Assembly: GCA_045127595.1 (NCBI GenBank)
Contig: JBGVQS010000010.1
Span: 1 to 51,946, forward strand
Direction: 5' to 3'
Source of the DNA: Scatosoma sp045127595
GTDB lineage: Bacteria > Bacillota > Clostridia > Christensenellales > Borkfalkiaceae
DNA: 51,946 nt
Made by a program: the position numbers and the translations under genes. This document shows positions 9,674 through 17,699 of the stretch, piece after piece. Under the pieces are notes generated by a model, which was not told where the DNA came from, did no database searches, and saw only the letters and a program-made list of their open reading frames with translations. The stretch's first letter is position 1, and each line of letters starts with the position of its first letter.

Positions 9674-9937
9674 TTTTCCCTCCGTTTTTTCTTATTTTTT
9701 GCGTAGCAACCCCTCGCAAAACCCTGCATTTCTCGGCAGTTCCGCAATCCGCAACTTTTTCGCCCGTTTTAGCAACCCCTGCCTTAAAAACCGCTGAACC
9801 CCTTGAACTGTCGGCGTTGCCGGCAGATGTGATGCGCGTTGGCGGGGCTTTGCAACGCCTACGCTTATTCCTGCAAACTAAATCGGAAACGGTCCTCCGT
9901 CCGATTTGAGCTTTCTTTGCCGACCGAACACCACGCT
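9674..9937. other. Candidate origin of transfer (oriT)
   Basis: A 264-base gap without a credible gene, directly upstream of the relaxosome genes. It has direct repeats TAGCAACCCCT at 9704-9714 and 9770-9780, with a related TGAACCCCTT at 9795-9804. There is an inverted repeat GCGTTG/CAACGC (9836-9841, 9853-9858). A bulged hairpin pairs AAATCGG (9880-9886) with CCGATTT (9901-9907) around ACGG/CCGT. Position and repeats fit oriT of mobilisable Gram-positive elements. The nick site cannot be set by eye. Confidence 0.6.
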
Positions 9938-10348
9938 TTATGGCGGGTGTCCAATCGGTTTTTTCTCGTCCGTGACCACCATTCCGTCCAGTTTCTCGAA
10001 ACAGCATTCCGTGTACGAGAGCCTGTTGCTTTCTACGATTTTGTCCAGCTCGAACAGCATATCCGCTTCCTTGAGCCTCACCGCTTTGTTGACTACGTCA
10101 TAGCAAATCCACTCCCTTGCATCGGGCGCGTCCTTCACAAAAATATCATAGCCGACTTCAATTTTATTTCCGTCCCGATACGCTACCGCTTCCATTTTTA
10201 CACAACCCACAATGAGTTCTGCCAGCAGTGCGTCTGTGAACTCTTCTGGCGGACGTTTCTGTAAGCGGAACAGTTCCTGCCCGCTTACCCATCTTTTAAA
10301 CGAGTATCTTTCTCCCAGGCGTTTGCGTAATTCTTTGGCGCGGCTCAT
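9938..10348 (-). CDS. Hypothetical ICE protein (DUF6329-like)
   Basis: 136 residues, soluble, no signal peptide. The stretch MEAVAYRDGNKIEVGYDIFVKD followed by LSYTECCFEKLDGMVV near the end recalls the DUF6329 family of Clostridia conjugative elements; this is from memory. It is the last gene of the amidoligase-cyclotransferase cluster before the oriT region, 15 bases after the GGCT gene. Only a weak ribosome binding site (GGCGGTGG) precedes ATG. The function is unknown. Confidence 0.65.
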   Translation of the reverse strand: MSRAKELRKRLGERYSFKRWVSGQELFRLQKRPPEEFTDALLAELIVGCVKMEAVAYRDGNKIEVGYDIFVKDAPDAREWICYDVVNKAVRLKEADMLFELDKIVESNRLSYTECCFEKLDGMVVTDEKKPIGHPP

Positions 10349-10363
10349 ATTGCCACCGCCAAA

Positions 10364-10978
10364 TCACATTTCAATACCGCCCATATCCAGACCTTCTTCA
10401 TAGTCGATGTCCTCCTCGTCAAAGTCTTCGTCTTCATCCAAGCCGTCCTCGTTCAGCTCCGTTTCTTCTGCCTCATCCGTTTGCGGGACACGTAAACGCA
10501 ATTGATAACTTTGCATGTTCACAGCGTTCTCATAATACCCCTCCGCGCTTCTTTTCATCGCTTCGTTCAATACCTGGGTATCTAATCCGCAATCCAAGTA
10601 CCCTTGATGCACAACGCAATAATAATTCGCAGACGGTAACCCGAACTTCATCTTCGGGTTCATGATATACACCATCGCGTTCACCTTATCGCCGTTCGTC
10701 AGCGCCACAGGCACGCTTTTTTTGAAGTAGTGCGAGGGATATCCTTCGTATCTATCCAAGCTGCGCTCGTCCATCGGCTGGATTTCAAACACACCGACAG
10801 GCACGCTCGCTCCAGGCTTTTGCCCTATCGTTGCAAAAGCGCCCGTTGGAAATCCTTTGAACTGTAATTCACAATTTTCAATCGCGCCCGTCCCTATCAG
10901 CTTCGCCGTCGGACATCTATACTTCATTTGTTCGAGATTTAAATTGCTTCCGTATGCAACGTATAATCTTCGTTTCAT
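10364..10978 (-). CDS. Gamma-glutamylcyclotransferase-like (AIG2/GGCT) protein
   Basis: 204 residues. The GGCT fold is shown by the N-terminal substrate loop YGSN (9-12) and the glutamate at about residue 78 in DRYEGYP, the catalytic acid of the family. Known relatives release 5-oxoproline from gamma-glutamyl amines or peptides. Residues from about 164 to 200 form a strongly acidic tail (EDEDFDEEDIDYEEG) outside the fold. It lies directly downstream of an amidoligase gene. This pairing has been described in bacterial mobile elements (Iyer and co-workers, amidoligase survey) and suggests making and breaking of gamma-glutamyl-type amide bonds. Substrate unknown. Confidence 0.85.
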   Translation of the reverse strand: MKRRLYVAYGSNLNLEQMKYRCPTAKLIGTGAIENCELQFKGFPTGAFATIGQKPGASVPVGVFEIQPMDERSLDRYEGYPSHYFKKSVPVALTNGDKVNAMVYIMNPKMKFGLPSANYYCVVHQGYLDCGLDTQVLNEAMKRSAEGYYENAVNMQSYQLRLRVPQTDEAEETELNEDGLDEDEDFDEEDIDYEEGLDMGGIEM

Positions 10979-10994
10979 TTTTCCTTTCTCCTTC

Positions 10995-12020
10995 TTACAT
11001 TGTCATTTCAAACGCAGGCGCTTCTTCCGCTTGCGTTTCTTCTTCTGCTACCGTTCCCGGCTCTTCCGCTTCGTTCGCTTGTTCCGCTTCTTCCAACATT
11101 CGGCGTTGCGCCGCCAGCCGTTCTCTCTGCGCGTCCGCTTGCGCTGGATCCTTCCATGCAATGTTTCCGTCCAGCTTTTTTAACAAATGTCCGCGCGCGG
11201 TTTTGAATTCGTCGCCGATCATGCCAAGCCTTAACAGCCAAGTACGGAAAGTATATTTCTCGTTCGGGCTTTGCGTTTTCGACCGCGACGCGCTCTTTTG
11301 TTTTAGCGCTTGGTCGTTGATTGCAAGACACAACTGGATATACGACTTCACTTCGCCTGCATGGAGCGTCGAGTTGAACAATCGAAACTCCACCGTGCCT
11401 TTCGTGAATACGCTATGCAAGTTGAGCGCACGGTAGCGTGAGTTGTTGTAGTGCGCGTGGCGGTTGTAACCATACCCCTCATACCAGATGTCTTCCAGCT
11501 CCGCCATCTGCTTCGGGCGTTTCTTGTTCAACTCTTCCAAGAACTTCGCGTCCACCTTTTTACAGTAGCGTTCTCGTTCCACTTCCACGTCCAGCGCCTT
11601 ATATAAAAGGTCTTCCTTCGATGCCATGATATTCACAAGATTTCTCAGCGTCTTCACGTCGTGCTTGGACGCGTCCACGTGTACGTGAATACCACAGCTG
11701 TCGTTGACCTTTGCGCCTGCCGCGCGGAGCTTACGCACAATTTCTTGTATCGTTGTGATGTCGTCATATTTACATATCGGCGTTACCATCTCCACCGAGT
11801 ATTCGTGTCGGTCCGTTCTACCGCGACTGTTGTGCCTGTCTATCGACTGGTCGCGAACAAGATTCCATTGCCTTCCGTCTGGCGAACGAACAGAATACGT
11901 ATCGTAGCCTCCGCCTACGTGTGTCGCCGTCGTATTAAAATGACCGGCTATAACACGAGCCGCCGTTGCTCGCGTTATCCCAGTCATCTCTATCTCAATA
12001 CCAAACCGCTGATCTCTCAC
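10995..12020 (-). CDS. Amidoligase (GS-like COOH-NH2 ligase fold)
   Basis: 341 residues. Motifs fit the Amidoligase_2 family: FGIEIEM (6-12), HEYSVEM (72-78), CGIHVHVDAS (109-118) and GTVEFRLFNST (208-218). These supply the metal- and ATP-binding acids and histidines of the glutamine-synthetase-like fold. The enzyme should form an amide bond between a carboxylate and an amine. Residues from about 295 on are a Glu/Ala-rich disordered tail. The start is GTG at 12020, overlapping the stop of DUF6103 (GTGA), so translation is coupled. The GGCT gene follows after 16 bases. Substrate unknown. Confidence 0.85.
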   Translation of the reverse strand: MRDQRFGIEIEMTGITRATAARVIAGHFNTTATHVGGGYDTYSVRSPDGRQWNLVRDQSIDRHNSRGRTDRHEYSVEMVTPICKYDDITTIQEIVRKLRAAGAKVNDSCGIHVHVDASKHDVKTLRNLVNIMASKEDLLYKALDVEVERERYCKKVDAKFLEELNKKRPKQMAELEDIWYEGYGYNRHAHYNNSRYRALNLHSVFTKGTVEFRLFNSTLHAGEVKSYIQLCLAINDQALKQKSASRSKTQSPNEKYTFRTWLLRLGMIGDEFKTARGHLLKKLDGNIAWKDPAQADAQRERLAAQRRMLEEAEQANEAEEPGTVAEEETQAEEAPAFEMTM

Positions 12021-12238
12021 GTGCCGTCACCGATAGCAGAAGAAGGCTTTTTCTTTTTTTCCGTCACACCCGTCCGCAGAGAAATAAATTCTCTTACGCC
12101 TGCAGGCACAGTTTTCGCATACAAACTTTCCAATGCCTTTTCCAACTCGCCCTCCACCGTTAAGCCTTTCTGCTCTAAATACATTTTCAAGGCGGACAGC
12201 TTTTCGTCGTCAAAAGATACCGTCACCGTCTTCTTCAT
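12017..12238 (-). CDS. DUF6103-like small protein
   Basis: 73 residues. The sequence KKTVTVSFDDEKLSALKMYLEQKG...ALESLYAKTVPAGVREFISLR matches the small DUF6103 family of ICEs. The first 35 residues (beta strand, then a helix) look like a ribbon-helix-helix start, so DNA or partner binding is possible. It ends in a four-base overlap with the amidoligase gene, suggesting a stoichiometric partner. Ribosome binding site GGGGGTG before ATG. Confidence 0.7.
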   Translation of the reverse strand: MKKTVTVSFDDEKLSALKMYLEQKGLTVEGELEKALESLYAKTVPAGVREFISLRTGVTEKKKKPSSAIGDGT

Positions 12239-12250
12239 TTTTTCACCCCC

Positions 12251-12739
12251 TTACATCGTTTGCTGAGGACTGTCGTCCACGTCGTCGATGTCGGGACATT
12301 CTTCTTCCGTAAGCTCAGGCGCTTCCAAGTCCTCTTTTACGTCACGCAAACTCTTGTCTTCTTTCCAAGGCTGCACATACTTCCACTTGCCTTCTTGATC
12401 GAAGATATACACGTAATCCGCCCAAGTACGGTCGTCCATGAGTTCGTCAAAAGACAACTCCACGGCAGGGTGAAACTCCTCACCTCTGTCACGCGCATAC
12501 GCTTGAACAACATCCTGTTGTGGATTTTCAAACGTATGCGGTATATTAGGCTCAGGGTTAAGCTTCGGCGCGAGAAAAGAAATAGGCCCCAGCGCTAACA
12601 ACTCGTCCAGCTTTTCAGGCGTGTTATAGTGTTCGAGCAATACCCTACCGTTGTGGTCGAGATATCCGTCCCAATGACAATAAATCGTCCTGAATTTGTC
12701 TTCCGCGATCTGCTTTGCAATTAAACTTCTGGTTGCCAT
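12251..12739 (-). CDS. Hypothetical cargo protein, phage/ICE type
   Basis: 162 residues. The opening MATRSLIAKQ followed by IYCHWDGYLDHNG is a pattern I recall from phage and mobile-element proteins of unknown function. The middle part carries an EFHPAVELSFDELM segment; the last 30 residues are acidic (EAPELTEEECPDIDDVDD). The start is 3 bases after the previous stop, and its ribosome binding site is supplied by the last codons of that gene. It is probably part of the amidoligase transcription unit. Confidence 0.65.
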   Translation of the reverse strand: MATRSLIAKQIAEDKFRTIYCHWDGYLDHNGRVLLEHYNTPEKLDELLALGPISFLAPKLNPEPNIPHTFENPQQDVVQAYARDRGEEFHPAVELSFDELMDDRTWADYVYIFDQEGKWKYVQPWKEDKSLRDVKEDLEAPELTEEECPDIDDVDDSPQQTM

Positions 12740-12741
12740 AT

Positions 12742-13665
12742 TTACATTCCTCCCATAACAACTTCTTGGTTTTGCGCTTCCACTTCTTCGTTAAATTCTT
12801 CGTGCAAGTCGCTGTAATATTTTTCACAGTAACCTTTTATAAACGCCTCGGTGTCTTCCTGCGAGTTGATACTGCCTTTCGGATTGCTAACATACTCGTC
12901 GTAGAGATTTGCAAGCACGTTCCCAGCTTCTTGGTATAAGCCTTTATATACCCACGGCTCATACTCCGCGTCTTCCGTAATCGAAAGCATAAATTCCGTC
13001 TTTGCGTTTACCTCAAACGAATGATTAAACACTTCATCTGCGCCCTGCGCACACAAAGTTTCCTGGAATTCATCATACTCAGCATCAACGCTTGCCTTAA
13101 GCTCATGCTTGTAGTCAGGTTCGTTTTCTCCCATCACTTCATCATGCTCTTCTTCCGTATGATAAATCTCAGGCTCGACAATACCCGCGCCAAGCATCCC
13201 CAGCATGTTCTCCGCTTTCTGTTCTCCTGAACAACAATCGGGCGCGTTTGCCGCATACATCGCTTGCTCCGTAAGGTCTTCGGCGGTAATCATATCCGTC
13301 GTTTCCTGTACTTCCGCTTCGTACTTTGCCTGCGGATCGTTCTCCAGCTCACGCTTCAATTCGTCATAATGATCCAAAACGGCGCACAGTCCAAGCCTGT
13401 CTTCCTCCATCTGCGCAAACGGTTTATCCCCTGCGTAATCGTCTTGCAAACGCTTCGTTAAATCGTCCAGATCATGATAATACAGTTTCACCATATCATA
13501 GAGCCGTGCCTTGATTTCATTGCTTCTTTTCTCCGCGAGTTCCGCCCTTATTCGGGCTTCTTTCGCCGCTTGCTCGGCTTGGTCTTGTTCTGACATTTCC
13601 GCCATATACAATCTATCCTCCACACCGAGCATTTCTTTGTCCGTTAAGTCTTTTCTTGTTTTCAT
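12742..13665 (-). CDS. DUF3848-like acidic cargo protein
   Basis: 307 residues from the ATG at 13665. A longer frame opens at 13689, but its first codons spell out the AGGAGG ribosome binding site of the inner ATG, which is the real start. The protein is acidic and helical, with a coiled-coil-like N-terminal part (about 20-110). The C-terminal region (about 185-290; VDAEYDEFQETL, LYQEAGNVLANLYDEYV) resembles DUF3848 of mobile elements. The final codons encode GGGAGG, which serves the next gene. The function is unknown. Confidence 0.65.
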   Translation of the reverse strand: MKTRKDLTDKEMLGVEDRLYMAEMSEQDQAEQAAKEARIRAELAEKRSNEIKARLYDMVKLYYHDLDDLTKRLQDDYAGDKPFAQMEEDRLGLCAVLDHYDELKRELENDPQAKYEAEVQETTDMITAEDLTEQAMYAANAPDCCSGEQKAENMLGMLGAGIVEPEIYHTEEEHDEVMGENEPDYKHELKASVDAEYDEFQETLCAQGADEVFNHSFEVNAKTEFMLSITEDAEYEPWVYKGLYQEAGNVLANLYDEYVSNPKGSINSQEDTEAFIKGYCEKYYSDLHEEFNEEVEAQNQEVVMGGM

Positions 13666-13681
13666 TTTTCCTCCTATTTTT

Positions 13682-14164
13682 CTATTCATCTGATACCTGG
13701 GTATCCCTAAACTCCTGAACAGCGTTCTGGAATTCCTCTGTCGTAATCTCCTTCCCGAACTCTGTATTCACTTTCTGGACGAGTTCTTCGTCCGTCTGGT
13801 CTGCCTCAAAACAGCCAACCAACCTCAGCACAAACCCGTCTTCTTCCGCCTCGTCATGCAAGGCAAAAATATACAGTGTTTGCGCTTCTTGCACTTCTTG
13901 CTGCGTATAGCCCGCGTTTAACATTTCGTCTTCGATGTCCTGCGCCACGATTTCCATCTTTGCTTGCTGTTCGTGGATTTTATCGTAGATACCGTCAAGG
14001 TTCAGGTCTAACCCGCCCGAAAAGATACCGAGCAGGGCAATGATCGGCATTAGGATAATGAACGTGATGCCAAGGATTACCCCCAACAGCCATTTCCGTC
14101 CTTTTTTGTCCGATACAATTGCCACCGCCACCTTTTTCAGGATAGGGATAATGGGCGCAGCCAT
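13682..14164 (-). CDS. Short membrane protein like the N-terminal part of CD1108-type conjugation hydrolases
   Basis: 160 residues. The start MAAPIIPILKKVAVAIVSDKKG and one transmembrane helix (about 24-48) match the N-terminal anchor I recall from CD1108-family ICE proteins. Those normally continue into a lytic transglycosylase, NlpC/P60 or CHAP domain. Here the protein ends in an acidic helical region with no wall-hydrolase domain. It follows virB4 with a one-base overlap, which supports a mating-channel role (VirB1/VirB8-like position). No frameshifted remnant of a hydrolase is visible downstream. Confidence 0.65.
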   Translation of the reverse strand: MAAPIIPILKKVAVAIVSDKKGRKWLLGVILGITFIILMPIIALLGIFSGGLDLNLDGIYDKIHEQQAKMEIVAQDIEDEMLNAGYTQQEVQEAQTLYIFALHDEAEEDGFVLRLVGCFEADQTDEELVQKVNTEFGKEITTEEFQNAVQEFRDTQVSDE

Positions 14165-15987
14165 TATCTACCGCCCCCGCTTCCGAACAACGCCGCTTTA
14201 TACTCCGGCGCTTTTACCTGTAAAAGATACCTTTCATTTCCGCAACGATACAAACAAGTACCGCGCTCAGGGTATTTGATGAGCTCGAACTCGCATTCCT
14301 CGACCTGCAATGCGTCCATATATTCTCTGGGGTTTATCTGCCCAGCGTTAAACAAGAACTGATGCGTCGGAATGCTGAACAACGGCTTCGTAAGTTCCCG
14401 TATATCAGGCAATAAAAAATCCTCAATATTCTGGCTTGCCAAAATCACCGAGGATTCCTTTTTTCTGACACGCTTCATTGCGTTTCGGATATATTCAATT
14501 GCCGTCAGGTTCGTCAAGAACAAGTACAGCTCGTCAATACTCGCTGCCGTGTTTCCCACGCTTAACAGCTGGTTGCTCATGTGCGATAAAATATTGAACA
14601 ACATCGCGTCCTTCAACCGCTTGTTCGTATCGAGAAGTCCTTTCACGCCAAAACACAAAAAGTCGCCGTCCGTTACATTTGTGTGTCCGTTGAAATATTT
14701 GCTTTCACTTCCAACGCACATAGAGTGGATTCCCAAACATACTTCCTGCAAGGTCGCTTCCGTATAAAGGTACTTGCGCTGGTTATCGTAGGTCATGAAT
14801 TCTTCTTCGCACAAATGATAGAAATCTTCCATAATCGGATAATCCGTGGGCTTCAAGTCTTTATAATTCGTCAAATCCGTGATACCGTACCGCGCATACA
14901 GCTTCACGAGCAGGATTTCAATCGTGTCCAAATGCTCGTCCGCAAAGTCCTTATAGCACCTGAAAAAGTCTTTCAAGAACGCAATATGTTGTGACAATCT
15001 CGTTACTTTCTTAAACGCTTCAGGCGCGTCCGCATCCACTTCCTCCAATCCGTCTGTCCACACTTTCGGCTCTAAGGGATTGATTTTATACTCCCCTGAC
15101 ATGAAATCCACGTAGCATCCGCCAAGGTTTTCACACAGGTCGATGTATTCACTTTCTGGATCAAGGACGATTACACGCTTGCCCGATTCGCGGATGTTCG
15201 TTAACAACAATTTCATAAGGTACGACTTGCCCTGGCCGCTGTTACCAAGGATTAACACGTTGCTATTCGTCTTGTCGTCCGCGCGTTTATCCAAGTCCAC
15301 AAGGATATTCGTGCCGAACTTGTCCCTGCCGATATACATACCGTGTTCGTCCGTTTTCCCTGAGAAACTGAACGGATATAAATTCGCCGCCGAGCTCGCA
15401 GGCAGTACCCGTTCGTACATCGTCCCGAACATATTCGAGCCCGTCGGCATAGCAGAAAGGAAACCTTCTTTCTGTCGTAAGGTCAGCCTATCCACCGTAA
15501 TTTTCGACCGCGCGAGTTCCATCTGGATTTCTTCTTGCAGGTTTTTTAAGCTGTCCAAAGACTTCGCTTTTAATTCAATAAACACAGCGCAGTGCAACAA
15601 CACCTCTCTGTTTTTGCGCATGTCTGCAAGCAGTTCGATTACGTCCTGTAAGTTCCCTTCCGCTTCCACCGCTTCGCTCATGTCGTTTGCCGTGGATTTC
15701 ATCTTGTTTTTTCTGGTGGCGTTCTGGATAATTTTCTTTTGTTCCATCACTTCCACCAGCCTATGATAAATCCTTACCGTTACACCGTTTCTATCCGCGA
15801 TTCTTGCAAGTACAGCCTGTTCTTCCGTACTCGGCGGATACTCACGCACCGCCCACGCACAGCGATAACTGTCGCCTACGATATAATGATCCACAAAAAA
15901 ACGTATCACGCCAGGCGCGATACAATCAAAATAATCTTTCGTCCTGATAAGTTCCTGCTTTTCAGGGGATATCTGTTTTTTAGCCAT
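14164..15987 (-). CDS. virB4: VirB4-type conjugation ATPase
   Basis: 607 residues from the ATG at 15987. The frame opens earlier at 16014, but those codons contain the AGGAGG ribosome binding site. The Walker A loop GNSGQGKS lies near residue 240, followed by VIVLDPESEYIDLC. The Walker B-like SIDELYLFL and the ILASQNIEDFL segment lie further on, all standard for VirB4/TraE ATPases. It powers pilus/channel assembly at the inner face of the membrane. It overlaps the end of the preceding channel gene by 8 bases. Confidence 0.93.
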   Translation of the reverse strand: MAKKQISPEKQELIRTKDYFDCIAPGVIRFFVDHYIVGDSYRCAWAVREYPPSTEEQAVLARIADRNGVTVRIYHRLVEVMEQKKIIQNATRKNKMKSTANDMSEAVEAEGNLQDVIELLADMRKNREVLLHCAVFIELKAKSLDSLKNLQEEIQMELARSKITVDRLTLRQKEGFLSAMPTGSNMFGTMYERVLPASSAANLYPFSFSGKTDEHGMYIGRDKFGTNILVDLDKRADDKTNSNVLILGNSGQGKSYLMKLLLTNIRESGKRVIVLDPESEYIDLCENLGGCYVDFMSGEYKINPLEPKVWTDGLEEVDADAPEAFKKVTRLSQHIAFLKDFFRCYKDFADEHLDTIEILLVKLYARYGITDLTNYKDLKPTDYPIMEDFYHLCEEEFMTYDNQRKYLYTEATLQEVCLGIHSMCVGSESKYFNGHTNVTDGDFLCFGVKGLLDTNKRLKDAMLFNILSHMSNQLLSVGNTAASIDELYLFLTNLTAIEYIRNAMKRVRKKESSVILASQNIEDFLLPDIRELTKPLFSIPTHQFLFNAGQINPREYMDALQVEECEFELIKYPERGTCLYRCGNERYLLQVKAPEYKAALFGSGGGR

Positions 15988-16576
15988 CCTTTTCCTCCTT
16001 TTCTTTGCCCGCAAAAAACTGTGCGCCGTCCACGTCGGGCATGTACTCGCCTCGAAGCGAAACGTCGAAATAAAGGGCTAAATACCGCTTTATTTCCGCT
16101 TTTGTCATACGATGCGCATCGAACCCTTGTTCGGATATCGTTTTCTGTACCGTGTTGGCATAGTTGAACACCTGCATGGGCTTCATATTTCTACACCGCG
16201 CCACAAACATAAACTGACGTGCCGTCGCCATTTCAAGCTGGATTTCGCCTAAGAATTCCAAGTCTTTGCCAAGCAATTTCTTAATCTTTGCGTTCGGTTC
16301 TTCTTCTCTTCGGCGGATAAGGTACGCCTTATTTTCGTCGAAGCATTCGGACGAGTCCGTACACACAATTTCCACGTCGGGAAGCGCCGAGAGCGTCAGC
16401 ATAAGCTGTCTGATTTTAATCTCTACCGCTGCCGTAGACAACACCGAGATATTGCTCGGCGTTATCAGAAAGAACAATAACTCTCCTTTATTCGTGGATA
16501 ACCCGTAGTCCGTGAACGCCTTTATACCAAGCAAGGTCTGTACGCTTGCGCCGTTTTTCTTTTCTTTTTGTGTCAT
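15980..16576 (-). CDS. Conjugation-system accessory protein upstream of VirB4
   Basis: 198 residues, no signal peptide or membrane helix. The segment GELLFFLITPSNISVLSTAAVEIKIRQLMLTL...VEIVCTDSSECFDEN resembles the N-terminal domain that VirB4/TraE proteins use before their ATPase core. It may act as a separated VirB4 partner. The gene overlaps virB4 and follows the PrgI/VirB3-like gene by 3 bases, so it belongs to the mating-channel operon. The exact role is unknown. Confidence 0.7.
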   Translation of the reverse strand: MTQKEKKNGASVQTLLGIKAFTDYGLSTNKGELLFFLITPSNISVLSTAAVEIKIRQLMLTLSALPDVEIVCTDSSECFDENKAYLIRRREEEPNAKIKKLLGKDLEFLGEIQLEMATARQFMFVARCRNMKPMQVFNYANTVQKTISEQGFDAHRMTKAEIKRYLALYFDVSLRGEYMPDVDGAQFFAGKEKEEKDG

Positions 16577-16579
16577 TTT

Positions 16580-16840
16580 TTACCTCCATTTATAGTTTTG
16601 CTGGTCCGTTATAAAGTACTTTGTCGCGTACTTTATGTATTCCAGCACTGTCATTTCATCCCTTCGAATCGTTAAAACCGCAAAGCACAGCGTGATTGCC
16701 GCAGGTGCTACCCAGCCCACGCCTACAAATATTACGATAGACACGAGCGCGAGAACTGCCAAGATAATAAAATCCCGCATTCCCCACAGCCATAAATTCG
16801 CTTTCGCTTTGAGATTCTTTGGATAAATATATTCCTTCAT
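16580..16840 (-). CDS. PrgI/VirB3-like mating-channel membrane protein
   Basis: 86 residues from the ATG at 16840, which has ribosome binding site AAGGAG 6 bases upstream; the upstream in-frame extension to 16903 reads through this site and is unlikely. The order is a short cytoplasmic start (KEYIYPKNLKAKANLWLWG), two hydrophobic helices (about 21-60), then a conserved-looking end (LEYIKYATKYFI..QQNYKWR). This size, topology and place just before VirB4 fit PrgI/VirB3 proteins. Confidence 0.8.
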   Translation of the reverse strand: MKEYIYPKNLKAKANLWLWGMRDFIILAVLALVSIVIFVGVGWVAPAAITLCFAVLTIRRDEMTVLEYIKYATKYFITDQQNYKWR

Positions 16841-16866
16841 TTTTTCTCCTTCTTTCTTTTTCCGTA

Positions 16867-17292
16867 TCAGCCGAGAACAACGCTTGCCGCGTTTACGTAC
16901 CACCGCGTATCCGCCGTGTATTCCACGTCCGCGTCCTTCGTTCTTCCGCGTTCATAACCTACCATATAAAGCAAGTTGTGGAGCTTGAGTTCGCCTATAA
17001 TCTCCCTTCTTTTTCTGGATACCGTATAGCCGTACTTTTCTCCATACGCGTAGATAAACGCAGTTATTTCATACACGGCGGATTTATAACGGTGGCTTTC
17101 GTAAACCGTAACCGCGTTCTTCCCAAACCGCATACGGACTACCCCGCCGCTTGTTAAGGTCAGCCTTATTTCCCCGTCCGATTCTTCATACACAAAATCA
17201 CGCGGCGCATTATATAATTCGCTCGCGCTTTGGCATGCGTTTGCCGTGAAAATAAAGCCTATAACCAAACAAACGGCGAGCATAATTGCCAT
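16867..17292 (-). CDS. Exported protein of unknown function in the mating-channel operon
   Basis: 141 residues from the ATG at 17292. A longer frame opens at 17376 but covers the neighbouring gene and has no ribosome binding site. The N-terminus is a signal peptide (MAIMLAVCLVIGFIFTANAC); the cysteine at about 20 could carry a lipid, but the lipobox is imperfect. The mature part is small and mixed beta/alpha with many basic and aromatic residues. The nearest Shine-Dalgarno sequence (GGGAGG) is 18 bases before ATG, inside the previous gene's last codons, so translation may depend on coupling. Confidence 0.6.
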   Translation of the reverse strand: MAIMLAVCLVIGFIFTANACQSASELYNAPRDFVYEESDGEIRLTLTSGGVVRMRFGKNAVTVYESHRYKSAVYEITAFIYAYGEKYGYTVSRKRREIIGELKLHNLLYMVGYERGRTKDADVEYTADTRWYVNAASVVLG

Positions 17293-17300
17293 TAACCGTT

Positions 17301-17690
17301 TTATGACATGCCTCCCATCTCCATAGGCTCGTCCATGACCTCTTCGCAAAACTCTTGCGGCGTTTGTCCGTGCCATCTTTGGATATTTGCGGATACCATG
17401 TCCTTGATGAGTTGCGTTTCGCCTTCCGTTGGCTCGTAGTCAAACCACTCTTCTTCCATGTTACCACGGACGATTTGGCATTGAATTTTCAGCGTGTCTT
17501 CAAAGGGGTTATAAAGTCCCCACATGTTCAGCCACGTGCCGTCTTCTTCCGCGATATTGATGCCGAATTTTTTGTCTACGTCGAACCACGTTTCCAATAA
17601 AAAATCGATGACTTTCGGATCATCGGAGCTTACTTGGATATCGTGGTCGATTGCCAAATCTTGTTTCTCTAATTCTAAGTTTTCCTTCAT
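17301..17690 (-). CDS. Hypothetical acidic ICE protein
   Basis: 129 residues, acidic and soluble. A segment FLLETWFDVDKKFGINIAEEDGTWLNMWGLYNP, then FEDTLKIQCQIV, suggests a small alpha/beta domain. The tail EEVMDEPMEMGGMS is acidic, and its ATGGGAGGC codons contain a Shine-Dalgarno sequence. It is inserted between the TrbL/VirB6-like gene and the exported protein, so it is transcribed with the channel genes. No known family recognised. Confidence 0.6.
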   Translation of the reverse strand: MKENLELEKQDLAIDHDIQVSSDDPKVIDFLLETWFDVDKKFGINIAEEDGTWLNMWGLYNPFEDTLKIQCQIVRGNMEEEWFDYEPTEGETQLIKDMVSANIQRWHGQTPQEFCEEVMDEPMEMGGMS

Positions 17691-17699
17691 GCGCTCTCC

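Noticed and set aside
9654..10007. A 117-residue minus-strand open frame across the putative oriT
   Set aside because: Arg/Lys/Gly-rich low-complexity translation, no ribosome binding site, overlaps the DUF6329-like and RHH genes, and covers the repeats of the candidate oriT.
9839..10264. Plus-strand 141-residue frame opposite the DUF6329-like gene
   Set aside because: Antisense to a better gene with the right codon pattern; the translation has no recognisable domain.
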